A stretch of 64,000 nt of DNA, from assembly GCF_900116875.1 (NCBI RefSeq), contig NZ_FPCC01000009.1, forward strand, positions 62,001-126,000, in the 5' to 3' direction. A program made the position numbers and the translations under genes. The notes below the pieces were generated by a model that made no database searches, had not been told where the DNA came from, and saw only the letters and a program-made list of their open reading frames with translations. The stretch is from Butyrivibrio sp. INlla21. GTDB lineage: Bacteria > Bacillota > Clostridia > Lachnospirales > Lachnospiraceae. Below are positions 17,871 to 26,186 of this stretch, piece after piece (the first letter of the stretch is position 1; each line of letters opens with the position of its first letter).

Positions 17871-17899
17871 ACTACAAACTGTGCTTTGAAGTTTGTCAA
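17871..17899 (-). promoter_or_regulatory. Promoter of the HTH/membrane regulator with possible operator
   Basis: TTGACA (17894-17899) and TGTAGT (17871-17876) on minus with a 17-nt spacer. An inverted repeat GCACA-N8-TGTGC (17867-17884) overlaps the -10 box, and AAACT-N9-AGTTT lies in the spacer; either may be an autoregulatory site. Confidence 0.6.
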
Positions 17900-17982
17900 C
17901 CGGCAGTTGCATCCGCATAGCTACGGGCTTTTCAGGTTTTCTTTTCATTTGATAACGCGTGTTACTATTGCTTATTTAGTTA

Positions 17983-19017
17983 TCACTGCCAAGTGAATTT
18001 TACCATTTTCCGATCGGATGTATCAACTACAGCTTCCACCCCAAAAGGAATTATACAGCGGGGAAGCGCGTGTCCGATATTGATGTTGCAGACTATCGGA
18101 AGGCTCTCGTTTGCTATCACTTCCTTAAGCACCTGCTTGTATTCAGCCTCATATTTCCTGTCCATCGGCTTTCCCACAAGAACTCCGCTTATTACATCGA
18201 AGACTCCATAGTCCTTTAGATACTGCAAAGCGGCGCGATATTTCTCCGGTGAAGGCTGTTCTTCACTTGATTCAAGCAAAAGAATCTTTCCCTTCCAATC
18301 CTCTTTTGAAGGAAATAGCTCATATTTGCTGCAAAGAACAGGCATATCCGCATATCGCTCCCCGTTGAAAATATCATATATGGAATCGATGCAGCCTCCT
18401 AATATCTCTCCGTCAAAAGAGCTTTCTCCCTGCAGAAGTTCAAAGCCGTTATCTTCATGCATGGGAAGTGCCGTTCCCATCTGATCAAGGTCAAAATTAG
18501 TTCTGCTCTCATACCAGACATCGCTTGGCGTTATCTCTTTTATCTTTCCGGTTGTTATAAGCTCTGTGAAATACTTCTTGGTATATGGCAAGATATCTTT
18601 GTCCATCTCGCATATATCAGCAAGAAACGACTGTCCGTAGAAGCTCTCTACGCCGACTTTGTGCAGCATAAAATGATTGATGGTCGTATCTGAAAAGCCA
18701 AGGAAAAGCTTGTCATTTACCGCTTTCTTAAGCTCATCGTTATCGAAAAGATACGGTAACAGGCGATATGTATCATCGCCTCCGATGGCGCAAAGAATCA
18801 TGTCTACCTCAGGATCTTTGTAGGCTGCGATGAGATCCTCCGCGCGCTTTTCGGGGTGAGCTTCCAAATAATCTATACCCTTAAGGGCATTTGGCATGAA
18901 CTTCACTTTTAGTCCCATTTCTTCAAGGCGCTTTGTTCCAAGCTCAACTTCATGCTTTACAAAATCTTCTCCTATGGTTCCCCGTGAGAGACTCACTATT
19001 CCTACTGTTTTGACCAT
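17983..19017 (-). CDS. S66-family peptidase (LD-carboxypeptidase / MccF-like)
   Basis: 344 residues. The Ser-Glu-His triad is visible: Ser in FLGFSDTT (about 110), Glu in LLLESSEE and His in NIGHALP. Family members trim murein tetrapeptides or cleave microcin C-type toxins; the length (about 340) and GGDDTYRLLPYL motif fit the MccF-like branch better than short LdcA. Cytoplasmic, no signal peptide. Start overlaps the stop of the acetyltransferase gene (TAATG) with AAAGGAG inside that gene. Confidence 0.88.
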   Translation of the reverse strand: MVKTVGIVSLSRGTIGEDFVKHEVELGTKRLEEMGLKVKFMPNALKGIDYLEAHPEKRAEDLIAAYKDPEVDMILCAIGGDDTYRLLPYLFDNDELKKAVNDKLFLGFSDTTINHFMLHKVGVESFYGQSFLADICEMDKDILPYTKKYFTELITTGKIKEITPSDVWYESRTNFDLDQMGTALPMHEDNGFELLQGESSFDGEILGGCIDSIYDIFNGERYADMPVLCSKYELFPSKEDWKGKILLLESSEEQPSPEKYRAALQYLKDYGVFDVISGVLVGKPMDRKYEAEYKQVLKEVIANESLPIVCNINIGHALPRCIIPFGVEAVVDTSDRKMVKFTWQ

Positions 19018-19568
19018 TAATTAAGCTCCTTTACCATGCAAACTTCATCGATATATCTTCCGTCTTTTAACTTAAAAGCTTTGGTAAGTCTTCCGTATTC
19101 TTTAAAGCCCATCTTTTTATAAAGCGCAAGCGCTCTTTCATTGTCCGCAAATGCCCCAAGCTCCATCTGTTCAAAGCCCATCGACCTAGCCTGCTTAACC
19201 GCTCTGTCTATAAGAATTCCGCCAAGTCCGGCACCGCAAAACTCCTGAAAAAGAGCTATCGCGAAATTGCAGCGGTGCTTAAGCTTATAATTGTTCCTAT
19301 TTCGATAAACACAAACGTTACCTACAGCTCTGTCTCCGTCAAAAACAGTGAGAAACACAGAACCGTCGTCATTGAGGTTTTCGTTTATGATCCTCTTCTC
19401 ATCTTCAAGATCGTCATCAACCTCTTCGGGATATCTGATCATAAAATGCGTCTCTTCCGCTATCTTGTAGATATACTCAAGCATCGTCTCAGCATCTTTT
19501 TCCTCGGCGCTCCTAATTGTAAGCTTGCGCCCGTCCCTAAGTGTTATCTCTTCCGCTTCATACTTCAT
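19017..19568 (-). CDS. GNAT-family N-acetyltransferase
   Basis: 183 residues. The acetyl-CoA loop is in FQEFCGAGLGGILIDRAVKQ (motif A, about 110-130), followed by LGAFADNERALALYKKMGFKEYG, typical of RimI/SpeG-like enzymes. Substrate unknown. AAGGAGG precedes the ATG. It overlaps the S66 peptidase gene, so the two are co-translated; a pair of acetyltransferase and MccF-like peptidase could act in self-protection against aminoacyl-nucleotide antibiotics, but this is inference. Confidence 0.88.
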   Translation of the reverse strand: MKYEAEEITLRDGRKLTIRSAEEKDAETMLEYIYKIAEETHFMIRYPEEVDDDLEDEKRIINENLNDDGSVFLTVFDGDRAVGNVCVYRNRNNYKLKHRCNFAIALFQEFCGAGLGGILIDRAVKQARSMGFEQMELGAFADNERALALYKKMGFKEYGRLTKAFKLKDGRYIDEVCMVKELN

Positions 19569-19591
19569 AATAGCTCCTCCTTAAAAAAACG

Positions 19592-19620
19592 CCTCATCAA
19601 ACCGGTAAAGTTTGATGAGG
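19592..19620 (-). terminator. Terminator of the dicarboxylate symporter gene
   Basis: CCTCATCAAAC pairs with GTTTGATGAGG; on the minus strand the stem is followed by CG and seven T. It lies 70 nt past the symporter stop and just before the acetyltransferase start. Confidence 0.88.
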
Positions 19621-19689
19621 AATTTTGCCATTTCGAATCTTCTTTCTGAAAAATATTAAATCCAAGTATAATTGGCAGACAATTTCATG

Positions 19690-20892
19690 TCAACCCTTTT
19701 TCTTTTCCAAATTGCTGACAACGAGCGAGCATGAAGCGTCACCGGTGATATTTACTACTGTTCTTCCCATGTCAAAGATCCTGTCGATACCTGCGACAAG
19801 CGCGATACCGTCAACGGGAAGACCTACTGATGTAAGCACCATCGCAAGCATTACCATACCTGCGCCGGGAACGCCGGCTGTACCGATGGATGCAAGAGTT
19901 GCTGTAAGTACTATCGTGATCATCTGCGGGAACGTAAGCTGAACACCGTAACAAGATGCGATAAAGATAGCGCATACGCCCTGATAGATAGCTGTTCCGT
20001 CCATATTTATCGTTGCTCCCAAAGGAAGCACAAATGATGTGATCTCTTTGTCGGCGCCCATCTTTTCACAGCCCTTCATATTGATGGGAAGCGTTCCGAC
20101 ACTTGATGCACTGGAGAATGCAAAGATCATCGCAGGGAGCTGGCCCTTGAAGAACTTAACGGGGCTCATTCCGCCCATAGTTCTCACTGCGATTGAATAT
20201 ACGATGACCATGTGCAGGAAGTAGCAGATGTATGCTGCAAGGAGCACCATTGCAAGTGAGCCGAGAACGGCGCTTCCGTTTGTTGCCACAACAGGGCAGA
20301 TAAGGCAGAACACACCGATAGGCGAAAGCTTAAGTATCATCTCCATGCATTTCATGAATACCGCATTGAATGAATTGATTCCTTTTACCGCAGGCGCAGC
20401 CTCATCGCCGACAAGAATAATGGCAAAGCCGATAAGTATTGCCATTACGATAACCTGAAGCATGGTTGCCTCGGAAAGCGGCATAATAAAGTTAGAAGGA
20501 AAAATATTGATGATAGTATCCATGATCGGTGCACTGCTCGATGCCTCGTAAGTAAGCTCCGAGGTCTGAAGCACCGGGAAAAATCCCTTGAAGACATTTC
20601 CTCCGACCAAACCTATTACTATGGCAACCGCCGTCGTACATAAGTAGTAGATGATCGTCTTTATTCCGATCGATCCGACTTTTCTTATATCCTGCATGGA
20701 GATAACTCCCGACATGATAGAGAAAAGAACTATCGGAACAACTATAAATTTAACAAGATTAAGGAATATCGTGCCGAACGGCTTGATATAGTTCTCCGCA
20801 AAATCAGCGTGCCCCTGTAAAAGCAGACCCGCAATAATACCGAGAACAAGTGCGATAAAGATCTGAATTGCCAGTGGTAATTTTTTCTTCAT
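19690..20892 (-). CDS. Dicarboxylate/amino acid:cation symporter (DAACS family)
   Basis: 400 residues with about eight membrane helices and two hairpin loops. The Ser-rich loop AFSSASSVGTLP and the ATINMDGTAIYQG motif (TM7, cation and substrate site) identify the family; AGVPGAGMVML is the second hairpin. It imports glutamate, aspartate, serine/threonine or C4 acids with Na+ or H+; the exact substrate cannot be read. GGAGGG precedes the start. Monocistronic, with its own terminator. Confidence 0.93.
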   Translation of the reverse strand: MKKKLPLAIQIFIALVLGIIAGLLLQGHADFAENYIKPFGTIFLNLVKFIVVPIVLFSIMSGVISMQDIRKVGSIGIKTIIYYLCTTAVAIVIGLVGGNVFKGFFPVLQTSELTYEASSSAPIMDTIINIFPSNFIMPLSEATMLQVIVMAILIGFAIILVGDEAAPAVKGINSFNAVFMKCMEMILKLSPIGVFCLICPVVATNGSAVLGSLAMVLLAAYICYFLHMVIVYSIAVRTMGGMSPVKFFKGQLPAMIFAFSSASSVGTLPINMKGCEKMGADKEITSFVLPLGATINMDGTAIYQGVCAIFIASCYGVQLTFPQMITIVLTATLASIGTAGVPGAGMVMLAMVLTSVGLPVDGIALVAGIDRIFDMGRTVVNITGDASCSLVVSNLEKKKG

Positions 20893-20915
20893 ACCGTAAC
20901 CCTCCTATGCTATTA

Positions 20916-21842
20916 TTATAGCTTATCGGGCACGATAAAGTGAAGCTCGTAATCTTCGTCACCGTCGTATAAAATGCAGATATGATCATCATTTATTCCG
21001 GCTCCGAGAGCAACTTCAGGATTTTCGTATAAACGAATTATCTTTTTCTTCTTTATATCATAAACATATACGCCAAGTTCTTTGTTATAGAGATAAATCT
21101 TCCCATCAGTCTGATCGCATATTCCGTACTTACATGCGCTCTTTGGAAGCTCGGCTTTCCACAGTTCCTCGCCCGAGTCGCTGATACTCTTAAGGTAACT
21201 GGTCTCATCTTCCAAAACAACCGTAACTATCTCATCTTTGGCATCATCTACCGCTGTGACCGTTCCGTCCACGTCAAAAGACATTACGTTCCCCATTCCG
21301 TCAAGAACAGAGCCGACTATCGCATTTCCTGCGCAGTCCATCGCGTAGTAGATCGAATCATGCGTTTCAAAGCTGCTCGGTACATTTTCACTGGTCAAAA
21401 AAGCACTCACATCGGTTCTACTGAGCATCTTTCCGGTCTTATCTATAACGTCAATCTCAGTAGTTTCACCTGTCAGCATACTGAGAGGCGCCCCGTCAAC
21501 TATCTCCGTGGAAGCACTGTAGATCAGCATACTGCAATTACCGTCATCGTCAACAGCCATGCGTATAATTCTTTTATTTTGGGGACAATCGTAAGGAAGT
21601 TTGTCAAAGCTATCTTTGTCAGTGAAATAGACCGAATAGTTATCTCCTTCGGTGCAGCATAGATATGAATCTCTTCCGTTTGAAGCAAAAATCGATTTCT
21701 CGGTTCCGTTCTTTGGATAAGATACAACGCTCTCAGTGTATTTTTTCCCCGTATTACTCATAAAAACATAAGTTGCGATCCCCATCGCAATCACACTGAG
21801 CGCAGCCGCTGTCAGGATCATGATATTCTTAAGGTCTTTCAT
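20916..21842 (-). CDS. Membrane-anchored extracellular protein, unknown
   Basis: 308 residues: one N-terminal membrane segment (about 9-30, no lipobox) and an outside domain of repeated short beta strands (for example ICDQTDGKIYLYNKELGVYVYD), suggesting a propeller-like fold. I recognise no family. AAGGGG precedes the start; the leader contains a hairpin (21929-21949) and a TATAAGCGTTT motif shared with two other intergenic regions. Confidence 0.75.
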   Translation of the reverse strand: MKDLKNIMILTAAALSVIAMGIATYVFMSNTGKKYTESVVSYPKNGTEKSIFASNGRDSYLCCTEGDNYSVYFTDKDSFDKLPYDCPQNKRIIRMAVDDDGNCSMLIYSASTEIVDGAPLSMLTGETTEIDVIDKTGKMLSRTDVSAFLTSENVPSSFETHDSIYYAMDCAGNAIVGSVLDGMGNVMSFDVDGTVTAVDDAKDEIVTVVLEDETSYLKSISDSGEELWKAELPKSACKYGICDQTDGKIYLYNKELGVYVYDIKKKKIIRLYENPEVALGAGINDDHICILYDGDEDYELHFIVPDKL

Positions 21843-21928
21843 ATCCTTACCCCTTTACACTTACCTATATACTGTCCCTTTTTACAATTCCTTCTTTCCT
21901 TTTAAGACTTTCCTTTTATAAGCGTTTG

Positions 21929-21949
21929 CACGAAGCCGCGATCTTCGTG
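21929..21949. other. Small hairpin in the leader of the 20916-21842 gene
   Basis: CACGAAG pairs with CTTCGTG around a 7-nt GC-rich loop. No T run follows on either strand, so it is not an obvious terminator; it sits about 90 nt before the start codon. Confidence 0.5.
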
Positions 21950-21994
21950 TTAACCGAATGATAACCCATATGAAAAAGCTATTTCAATACCGAT

Positions 21995-22034
21995 GTTATG
22001 AACGACGTTGTTTTTGTTATGAACGACGGTTTTT
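21995..22034. repeat. Short tandem repeat, two copies
   Basis: GTTATGAACGACG occurs twice in tandem (21995 and 22016), each followed by a T-rich tail. It lies between the phosphatase terminator and the leader of the downstream minus-strand gene. Possible regulator site; no direct evidence. Confidence 0.6.
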
Positions 22035-22048
22035 CGTAACAATTAAAA

Positions 22049-22079
22049 GAGAATGTGTCCAAACGGTGAACACATTCTC
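22049..22079 (-). terminator. Terminator of the ptsI/phosphatase transcript
   Basis: GAGAATGTGT pairs with ACACATTCTC around an 11-nt loop, followed on minus by CTTTTAATT after the stem. It lies 33 nt past the phosphatase stop. Confidence 0.8.
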
Positions 22080-22111
22080 AGGTTTCAAGCGCCACAAATG
22101 TATATTTTTTC

Positions 22112-22645
22112 TCAAAAATCATATCTGCGGATCTCACAGTTTTTTATACCAAATAATGAAAATTCTTCATTGTCCATCTCACGGAAATACGACTCAACTA
22201 TCCTTGCGATTCCGTTGTGCGCCACAAGAATATAAGTCTTTTCATCGTTCTTGATATCATCGAGGAGATTGTAGATTCGCTGTGCGAGCTGCATCATTGA
22301 TTCGCCTGTACCGAATCTGCTTGCCATGTGCTTCTTGGCTTCATGGAATTCAAGTCCGTCTCTTGGAGTCGACTCATATCTTCCGAAATTCTGCTCGATC
22401 AGCCTTTGCTCTATCCTGTACGGGATTCCCGTAACCTCCGATATATGAGCCGCAGTGTCCTTGGCCCTTACAAGAGGTGAAGTAAGGATCTCATCTGCAT
22501 GGATCCCTTGTTCTAGTATTTTCTTTCCTGTCTCGATTGCCTGCTCGTGTCCAAGCTCCGTGAGCGCTATATCCGTTGCTCCGCAGATCTTATTCTCAAC
22601 GTTCCAGACCGTCTGCCCGTGTCTTATAAAGTAAAAGTGCGTCAT
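22112..22645 (-). CDS. Histidine phosphatase family protein (phosphoglycerate mutase-like)
   Basis: 177 residues. YFIRHGQTVWN holds the catalytic RHG His, TSPLVRAKDTA the second Arg region, and LVAHNGIARIV the second His. Short members of this family are broad phosphatases (PhoE, CobC, GpmB-like); the substrate is unknown. The start lies 50 nt inside the end of ptsI in another frame, with GGAGAAAG before the ATG, so it is probably co-translated with ptsI. Confidence 0.9.
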   Translation of the reverse strand: MTHFYFIRHGQTVWNVENKICGATDIALTELGHEQAIETGKKILEQGIHADEILTSPLVRAKDTAAHISEVTGIPYRIEQRLIEQNFGRYESTPRDGLEFHEAKKHMASRFGTGESMMQLAQRIYNLLDDIKNDEKTYILVAHNGIARIVESYFREMDNEEFSLFGIKNCEIRRYDF

Positions 22646-24320
22646 GTACTTCTTTCTCCGTATCTAATTTAAGTATTTTCTCCGCCAGCTCATCGGCCTC
22701 TTTTTTGCTCCATCCGGCGATAGCTGCTCTTGTCCTAAGCACATCCGCAGGATTAACGCTGAACTCCTCAAGCCCGAAAGATATAAGAAGCGGCAGAATA
22801 AGGCTGTCTGAAGCGGCTTCTCCGCACATAGCGACGGGTATCCCCGCTTTCTTACCACTTTCTATGATATTCCTTATACTTCTGAGCACCGAAGGCTGCA
22901 GCGCGGAATACAGATACGAAACATCGCCGTTTCCTCTGTCCACGCTCATCGTGTATTGTATCAGATCATTGGTCCCTATGGAAAAAAAGTCTGCTTCTTT
23001 CGCAAGTATATCCGCTATAAGCGCAGCGGAGGGCGTCTCTATCATACAGCCCACCTCAACGTCTTTATCGTGGGCTATTTCCTCTTTATCAAGCTCCTTC
23101 GAGGTCTCTTTTACCAGCGCCCTGACTTCCCTAAGCTCATCAAGACAGGTCACTAAAGGCACCATTATCTTGACCTTTCCATGTGCTCCCGCTCTCATGA
23201 TCGCGCGAAGCTGCGTTTTAAAACTTTCTTTATTACCCAGGCTGTAGCGCACGCCTCTGAATCCTAGGAAAGGATTGCTCTCTTTTTTCAGATTAAGATA
23301 AGGAATCTCTTTGTCGCCGCCGATATCCATAGTTCTGATAACTACCGGCTTTCCCTTCATCGCGGTGACAGCTTCCTTATATGCGTTATACTGCTCCTCT
23401 TCGGAAGGAAGGTGATTGTTTTCCATAAAAAGAAATTCCGACCTAAACAGTCCGATTCCTTCAGAGCCGTGTTCAAAGGCTCTCGCAGCTTCGTCGGGAG
23501 TTCCTATATTGCTGAAAACCTTACACTTAATGCCATCCGCGGTAACTGTCTTTTTATCCTTGTATGTCGAAAGAAGTTCTTCACGCTTAAGATAGTCTTC
23601 TCTCTTGGCAATATAATCATAATAGGTCGCATCGTCGGGATTGAGGATCACATTTCCGTGATTTCCGTCAACTATCACGGTGTCCTTGTCCGTCGCAATA
23701 GACGTAATATCTTTTACCGACAGAACCGCAGGAATTTCAAGCGCCCTTGCAAGAATAAGCGAATGCGAGGTGATTCCGCCTTCTTCCGTGATTATACCGA
23801 CCACATTCTCTCTGTTTATGCGACTTGTCACGGAAAGCGTCAGCTCTTTTACCACAAGGACGGTGCCCTGCGGAACATTCTCAACGTCAACTTCCTTAAC
23901 ACCTATGAGGGTCTTTAAAAGGCCTGTCTTGATATCCTTGATATCTGCAGCTCGCTGGCTCATAAGCTCATCGTCCATATCTCGGAACATCTTGATAAAG
24001 CCGTCAAGAACAGCCTCCGTTGCGGCCTCGGCGCTAAAACCTTCCTTTATTTTCTTGGTAACGGGTTTTATAAGCTCGGGATCGGACATCATAAGAACAT
24101 GTCCGTCAAGAATATCCGCTTCACTTGAACCTATGCGGCTTCTCACAGACTCTGCCGTTTCTTTTGTGAGTTTTTTAAGAGTTGAAAGAGCTCCCTCAAG
24201 CCTCTTTTTCTCGGCTGCAGGATCATTAACTATGACTGCGTCGTATTTAAGCTCGCTCTCTTTGATGACACAGACGTTTCCTATTCCGATGCCGCCGGAT
24301 GCGGCAATTCCGTTGTACAT
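22596..24320 (-). CDS. ptsI: PEP-protein phosphotransferase, PTS enzyme I
   Basis: 574 residues, full length. Residues 1-225 hold the HPr-binding helices and phospho-His loop (EEGGITSHSLIL, His about 188). The C-terminal PEP domain carries GLFRSEFLFM, GTNDLIQYTMSVDR and the active Cys in AMCGEAAS. It passes phosphate from PEP to HPr, the first step of PTS sugar uptake. No HPr or enzyme II gene is adjacent. Followed by an overlapping phosphatase gene; the sugar kinase lies 73 nt upstream on the same strand. Confidence 0.96.
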   Translation of the reverse strand: MYNGIAASGGIGIGNVCVIKESELKYDAVIVNDPAAEKKRLEGALSTLKKLTKETAESVRSRIGSSEADILDGHVLMMSDPELIKPVTKKIKEGFSAEAATEAVLDGFIKMFRDMDDELMSQRAADIKDIKTGLLKTLIGVKEVDVENVPQGTVLVVKELTLSVTSRINRENVVGIITEEGGITSHSLILARALEIPAVLSVKDITSIATDKDTVIVDGNHGNVILNPDDATYYDYIAKREDYLKREELLSTYKDKKTVTADGIKCKVFSNIGTPDEAARAFEHGSEGIGLFRSEFLFMENNHLPSEEEQYNAYKEAVTAMKGKPVVIRTMDIGGDKEIPYLNLKKESNPFLGFRGVRYSLGNKESFKTQLRAIMRAGAHGKVKIMVPLVTCLDELREVRALVKETSKELDKEEIAHDKDVEVGCMIETPSAALIADILAKEADFFSIGTNDLIQYTMSVDRGNGDVSYLYSALQPSVLRSIRNIIESGKKAGIPVAMCGEAASDSLILPLLISFGLEEFSVNPADVLRTRAAIAGWSKKEADELAEKILKLDTEKEVHDALLLYKTRADGLER

Positions 24321-24393
24321 TTTGTTACCCCGATCGTATATGCGGGTTCTGCTCCAGGTTGGTCAGCCCGCTTGTGCTTGATATAGTCTTTGG

Positions 24394-25299
24394 TTACAGT
24401 TCCCCATATACTTTCTCTATCATATCTCTGCTTGCCAGGTCATCCGAAAAAGCTGTGGCCGATCCGGCTGCAATTCCCATTTTAAGAGCTTCTTCGAAGT
24501 ATCCGTCATTCAAAAAGCCCGCAATAAAGCCTGCCACCATAGAGTCCCCTGCTCCGACAGAATTTTTCACCGTGCCCTCGGGACATGTTCTTTTGAGCGT
24601 ATCGCCCTTTTCCGTAACAAGAAGCGCTCCGTCTCCTCCCATGGATACCAGAACATTTCTTGCGCCCATGTCCTTAAGCGCTTTGGCTCTTTTTTCTATC
24701 TCTTCATCGTTCTTCGGCGTTTCCCCGAAGATCTCACCCAGTTCGTCGATATTGGGTTTTATAAGAAAGGGCTTGTGTTTAAGCGCTTTGAGCAAAAGAT
24801 CCTTTGTCGCATCGACAACAACCATGGCGCCCTTATCGTCCACAAGGCTCATTATATTTTCATATACGTTATCCGGAAGTGAAGACGGTATGCTGCCTGC
24901 AAGTATCAGTATGTCGCCGTCCGAAAGCTCTTTTATCTTATTATAAAGCTTTTCAAGCGACTGCGGCGGTATACTCGGTCCCTGAGAATTAATCTCAGTT
25001 TCTTTTGTCCCCTTGATCTTGACGTTGATCCTGGACATACCTTCCGGAAGCTTGATGAAATCGGCCTTAATGCCTTTTTCTTCAACGCTCCTTACTATCG
25101 CATCGCCTGTAAATCCTGCAACAAAGCCAAGTGCGCAGCTCTCATGTCCCAGATTCTTAAGAACAGAGGATACATTGATGCCTTTTCCTCCGAAATAGCA
25201 CTCTTCGCTGTCCGTACGATTGGTCATCCCCGGCAAAAGCTCGCTTCCCATGCGGACCACGTAGTCGATCGCGGGGTTAAATGTAACTGTGTATATCAT
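24394..25299 (-). CDS. PfkB-family hexose-phosphate kinase, 1-phosphofructokinase type
   Basis: 301 residues. YTVTFNPAIDYVV and FGGKGINVSSVLKNLG are the standard FruK/LacC start; VGAGDSMVAGFIAGF contains the catalytic Asp and anion hole. It should phosphorylate fructose-1-phosphate (or tagatose-6-phosphate) to the bisphosphate. The ATG at 25299 has TTTGGAG upstream; a TTG four codons earlier would bury that site. Same strand and 73 nt before ptsI, consistent with a role in PTS fructose use. Confidence 0.9.
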   Translation of the reverse strand: MIYTVTFNPAIDYVVRMGSELLPGMTNRTDSEECYFGGKGINVSSVLKNLGHESCALGFVAGFTGDAIVRSVEEKGIKADFIKLPEGMSRINVKIKGTKETEINSQGPSIPPQSLEKLYNKIKELSDGDILILAGSIPSSLPDNVYENIMSLVDDKGAMVVVDATKDLLLKALKHKPFLIKPNIDELGEIFGETPKNDEEIEKRAKALKDMGARNVLVSMGGDGALLVTEKGDTLKRTCPEGTVKNSVGAGDSMVAGFIAGFLNDGYFEEALKMGIAAGSATAFSDDLASRDMIEKVYGEL

Positions 25300-25571
25300 G
25301 ATGTTCTCCAAATTTCAAAAGCCATAACTCTATAATAAGGTGTTAATCCGCAAAGGTAAAGTGTTCTCTCGGGGACAGGGTTATAGGTCCAAAAATTGTG
25401 CGCAATACGTCAAATTATTTTTATCTAAAAAAAGAATAAAGCTTTAAGGATATATCGTGCAGATACCTTTACAAGGGAGCCAAAAATAAACTAAAATAAT
25501 TGTAGAATCGCGAAAATGACTTACGCCATTTGGCAATTCGTATATCATACATAACGAAGGAGGCGTGTACT

Positions 25572-26177
25572 GTGGAAGATAATTTACTTAGCAGTGATCA
25601 TATTGATACCATAGGCGAAATAGCCAATATCAGCATGGGTAATTCCGCCACAACGTTAAGTCTCATGGTAAACAAGAAGGTTGATATAACTACTCCTAAC
25701 GTTAAAGTCATCAAAAGAAGCGAAGCTCTTGATGACTATGAAAATACGTGCATTTTTGTCCAGATCCATTATGTAAAGGGACTTGAAGGCAACAATGTCT
25801 TTATCCTAAAAGAGCATGATGTGAAGGTTATGTGCGACCTTATGATGGGCGGAGACGGCACCAATACTGCGGGTGATATCACAGACCTGCATCTTTCGGC
25901 TGCTTCTGAAGCCATGAATCAGATGATGGGCACCAGCGCCACATCTTTATCTTCCATGCTCGGAGTTCCCACAGACATCAGTACTCCCATCGTTAATCAG
26001 ATTGATGTGGACAGTATAAAAGTTTTTGAAAAAATGTTTGATACTACTTACGATAAATTTGTTAAAATAGCATTTAGGATGACAATCGGCGATCTGATCG
26101 ATTCGGTTATGGTCCAGCTGTATCCCGTGCAGTTTGCGCTGGATATGTGCGAAAAATTCATGAATAAAGGAAAATAA
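25572..26177 (+). CDS. CheC/FliY-like chemotaxis phosphatase
   Basis: About 201 residues from GTG at 25572, which has GAAGGAGG upstream; the longer reading from 25530 contains that site and is rejected. Two CheC-type motifs appear: IGEIANISMGNSATTLS (about 13-30) and LSAASEAMNQMMGTSATSL (about 114-132), each with the Glu-x-x-Asn pattern used for CheY-P hydrolysis. It lacks the FliN-like tail of FliY. Probable partner: the stand-alone CheY at 4828-5190. Confidence 0.85.
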   Translation: MEDNLLSSDHIDTIGEIANISMGNSATTLSLMVNKKVDITTPNVKVIKRSEALDDYENTCIFVQIHYVKGLEGNNVFILKEHDVKVMCDLMMGGDGTNTAGDITDLHLSAASEAMNQMMGTSATSLSSMLGVPTDISTPIVNQIDVDSIKVFEKMFDTTYDKFVKIAFRMTIGDLIDSVMVQLYPVQFALDMCEKFMNKGK

Positions 26178-26186
26178 CGGTTACAA

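Noticed and set aside
23680..24381. 233-codon plus-strand frame opposite ptsI
   Set aside because: Shadow of ptsI with Ser-rich composition typical of antisense reading; no family features.
24299..24946. 215-codon plus-strand frame opposite the sugar kinase
   Set aside because: Antisense to the kinase, no binding site, composition bias.
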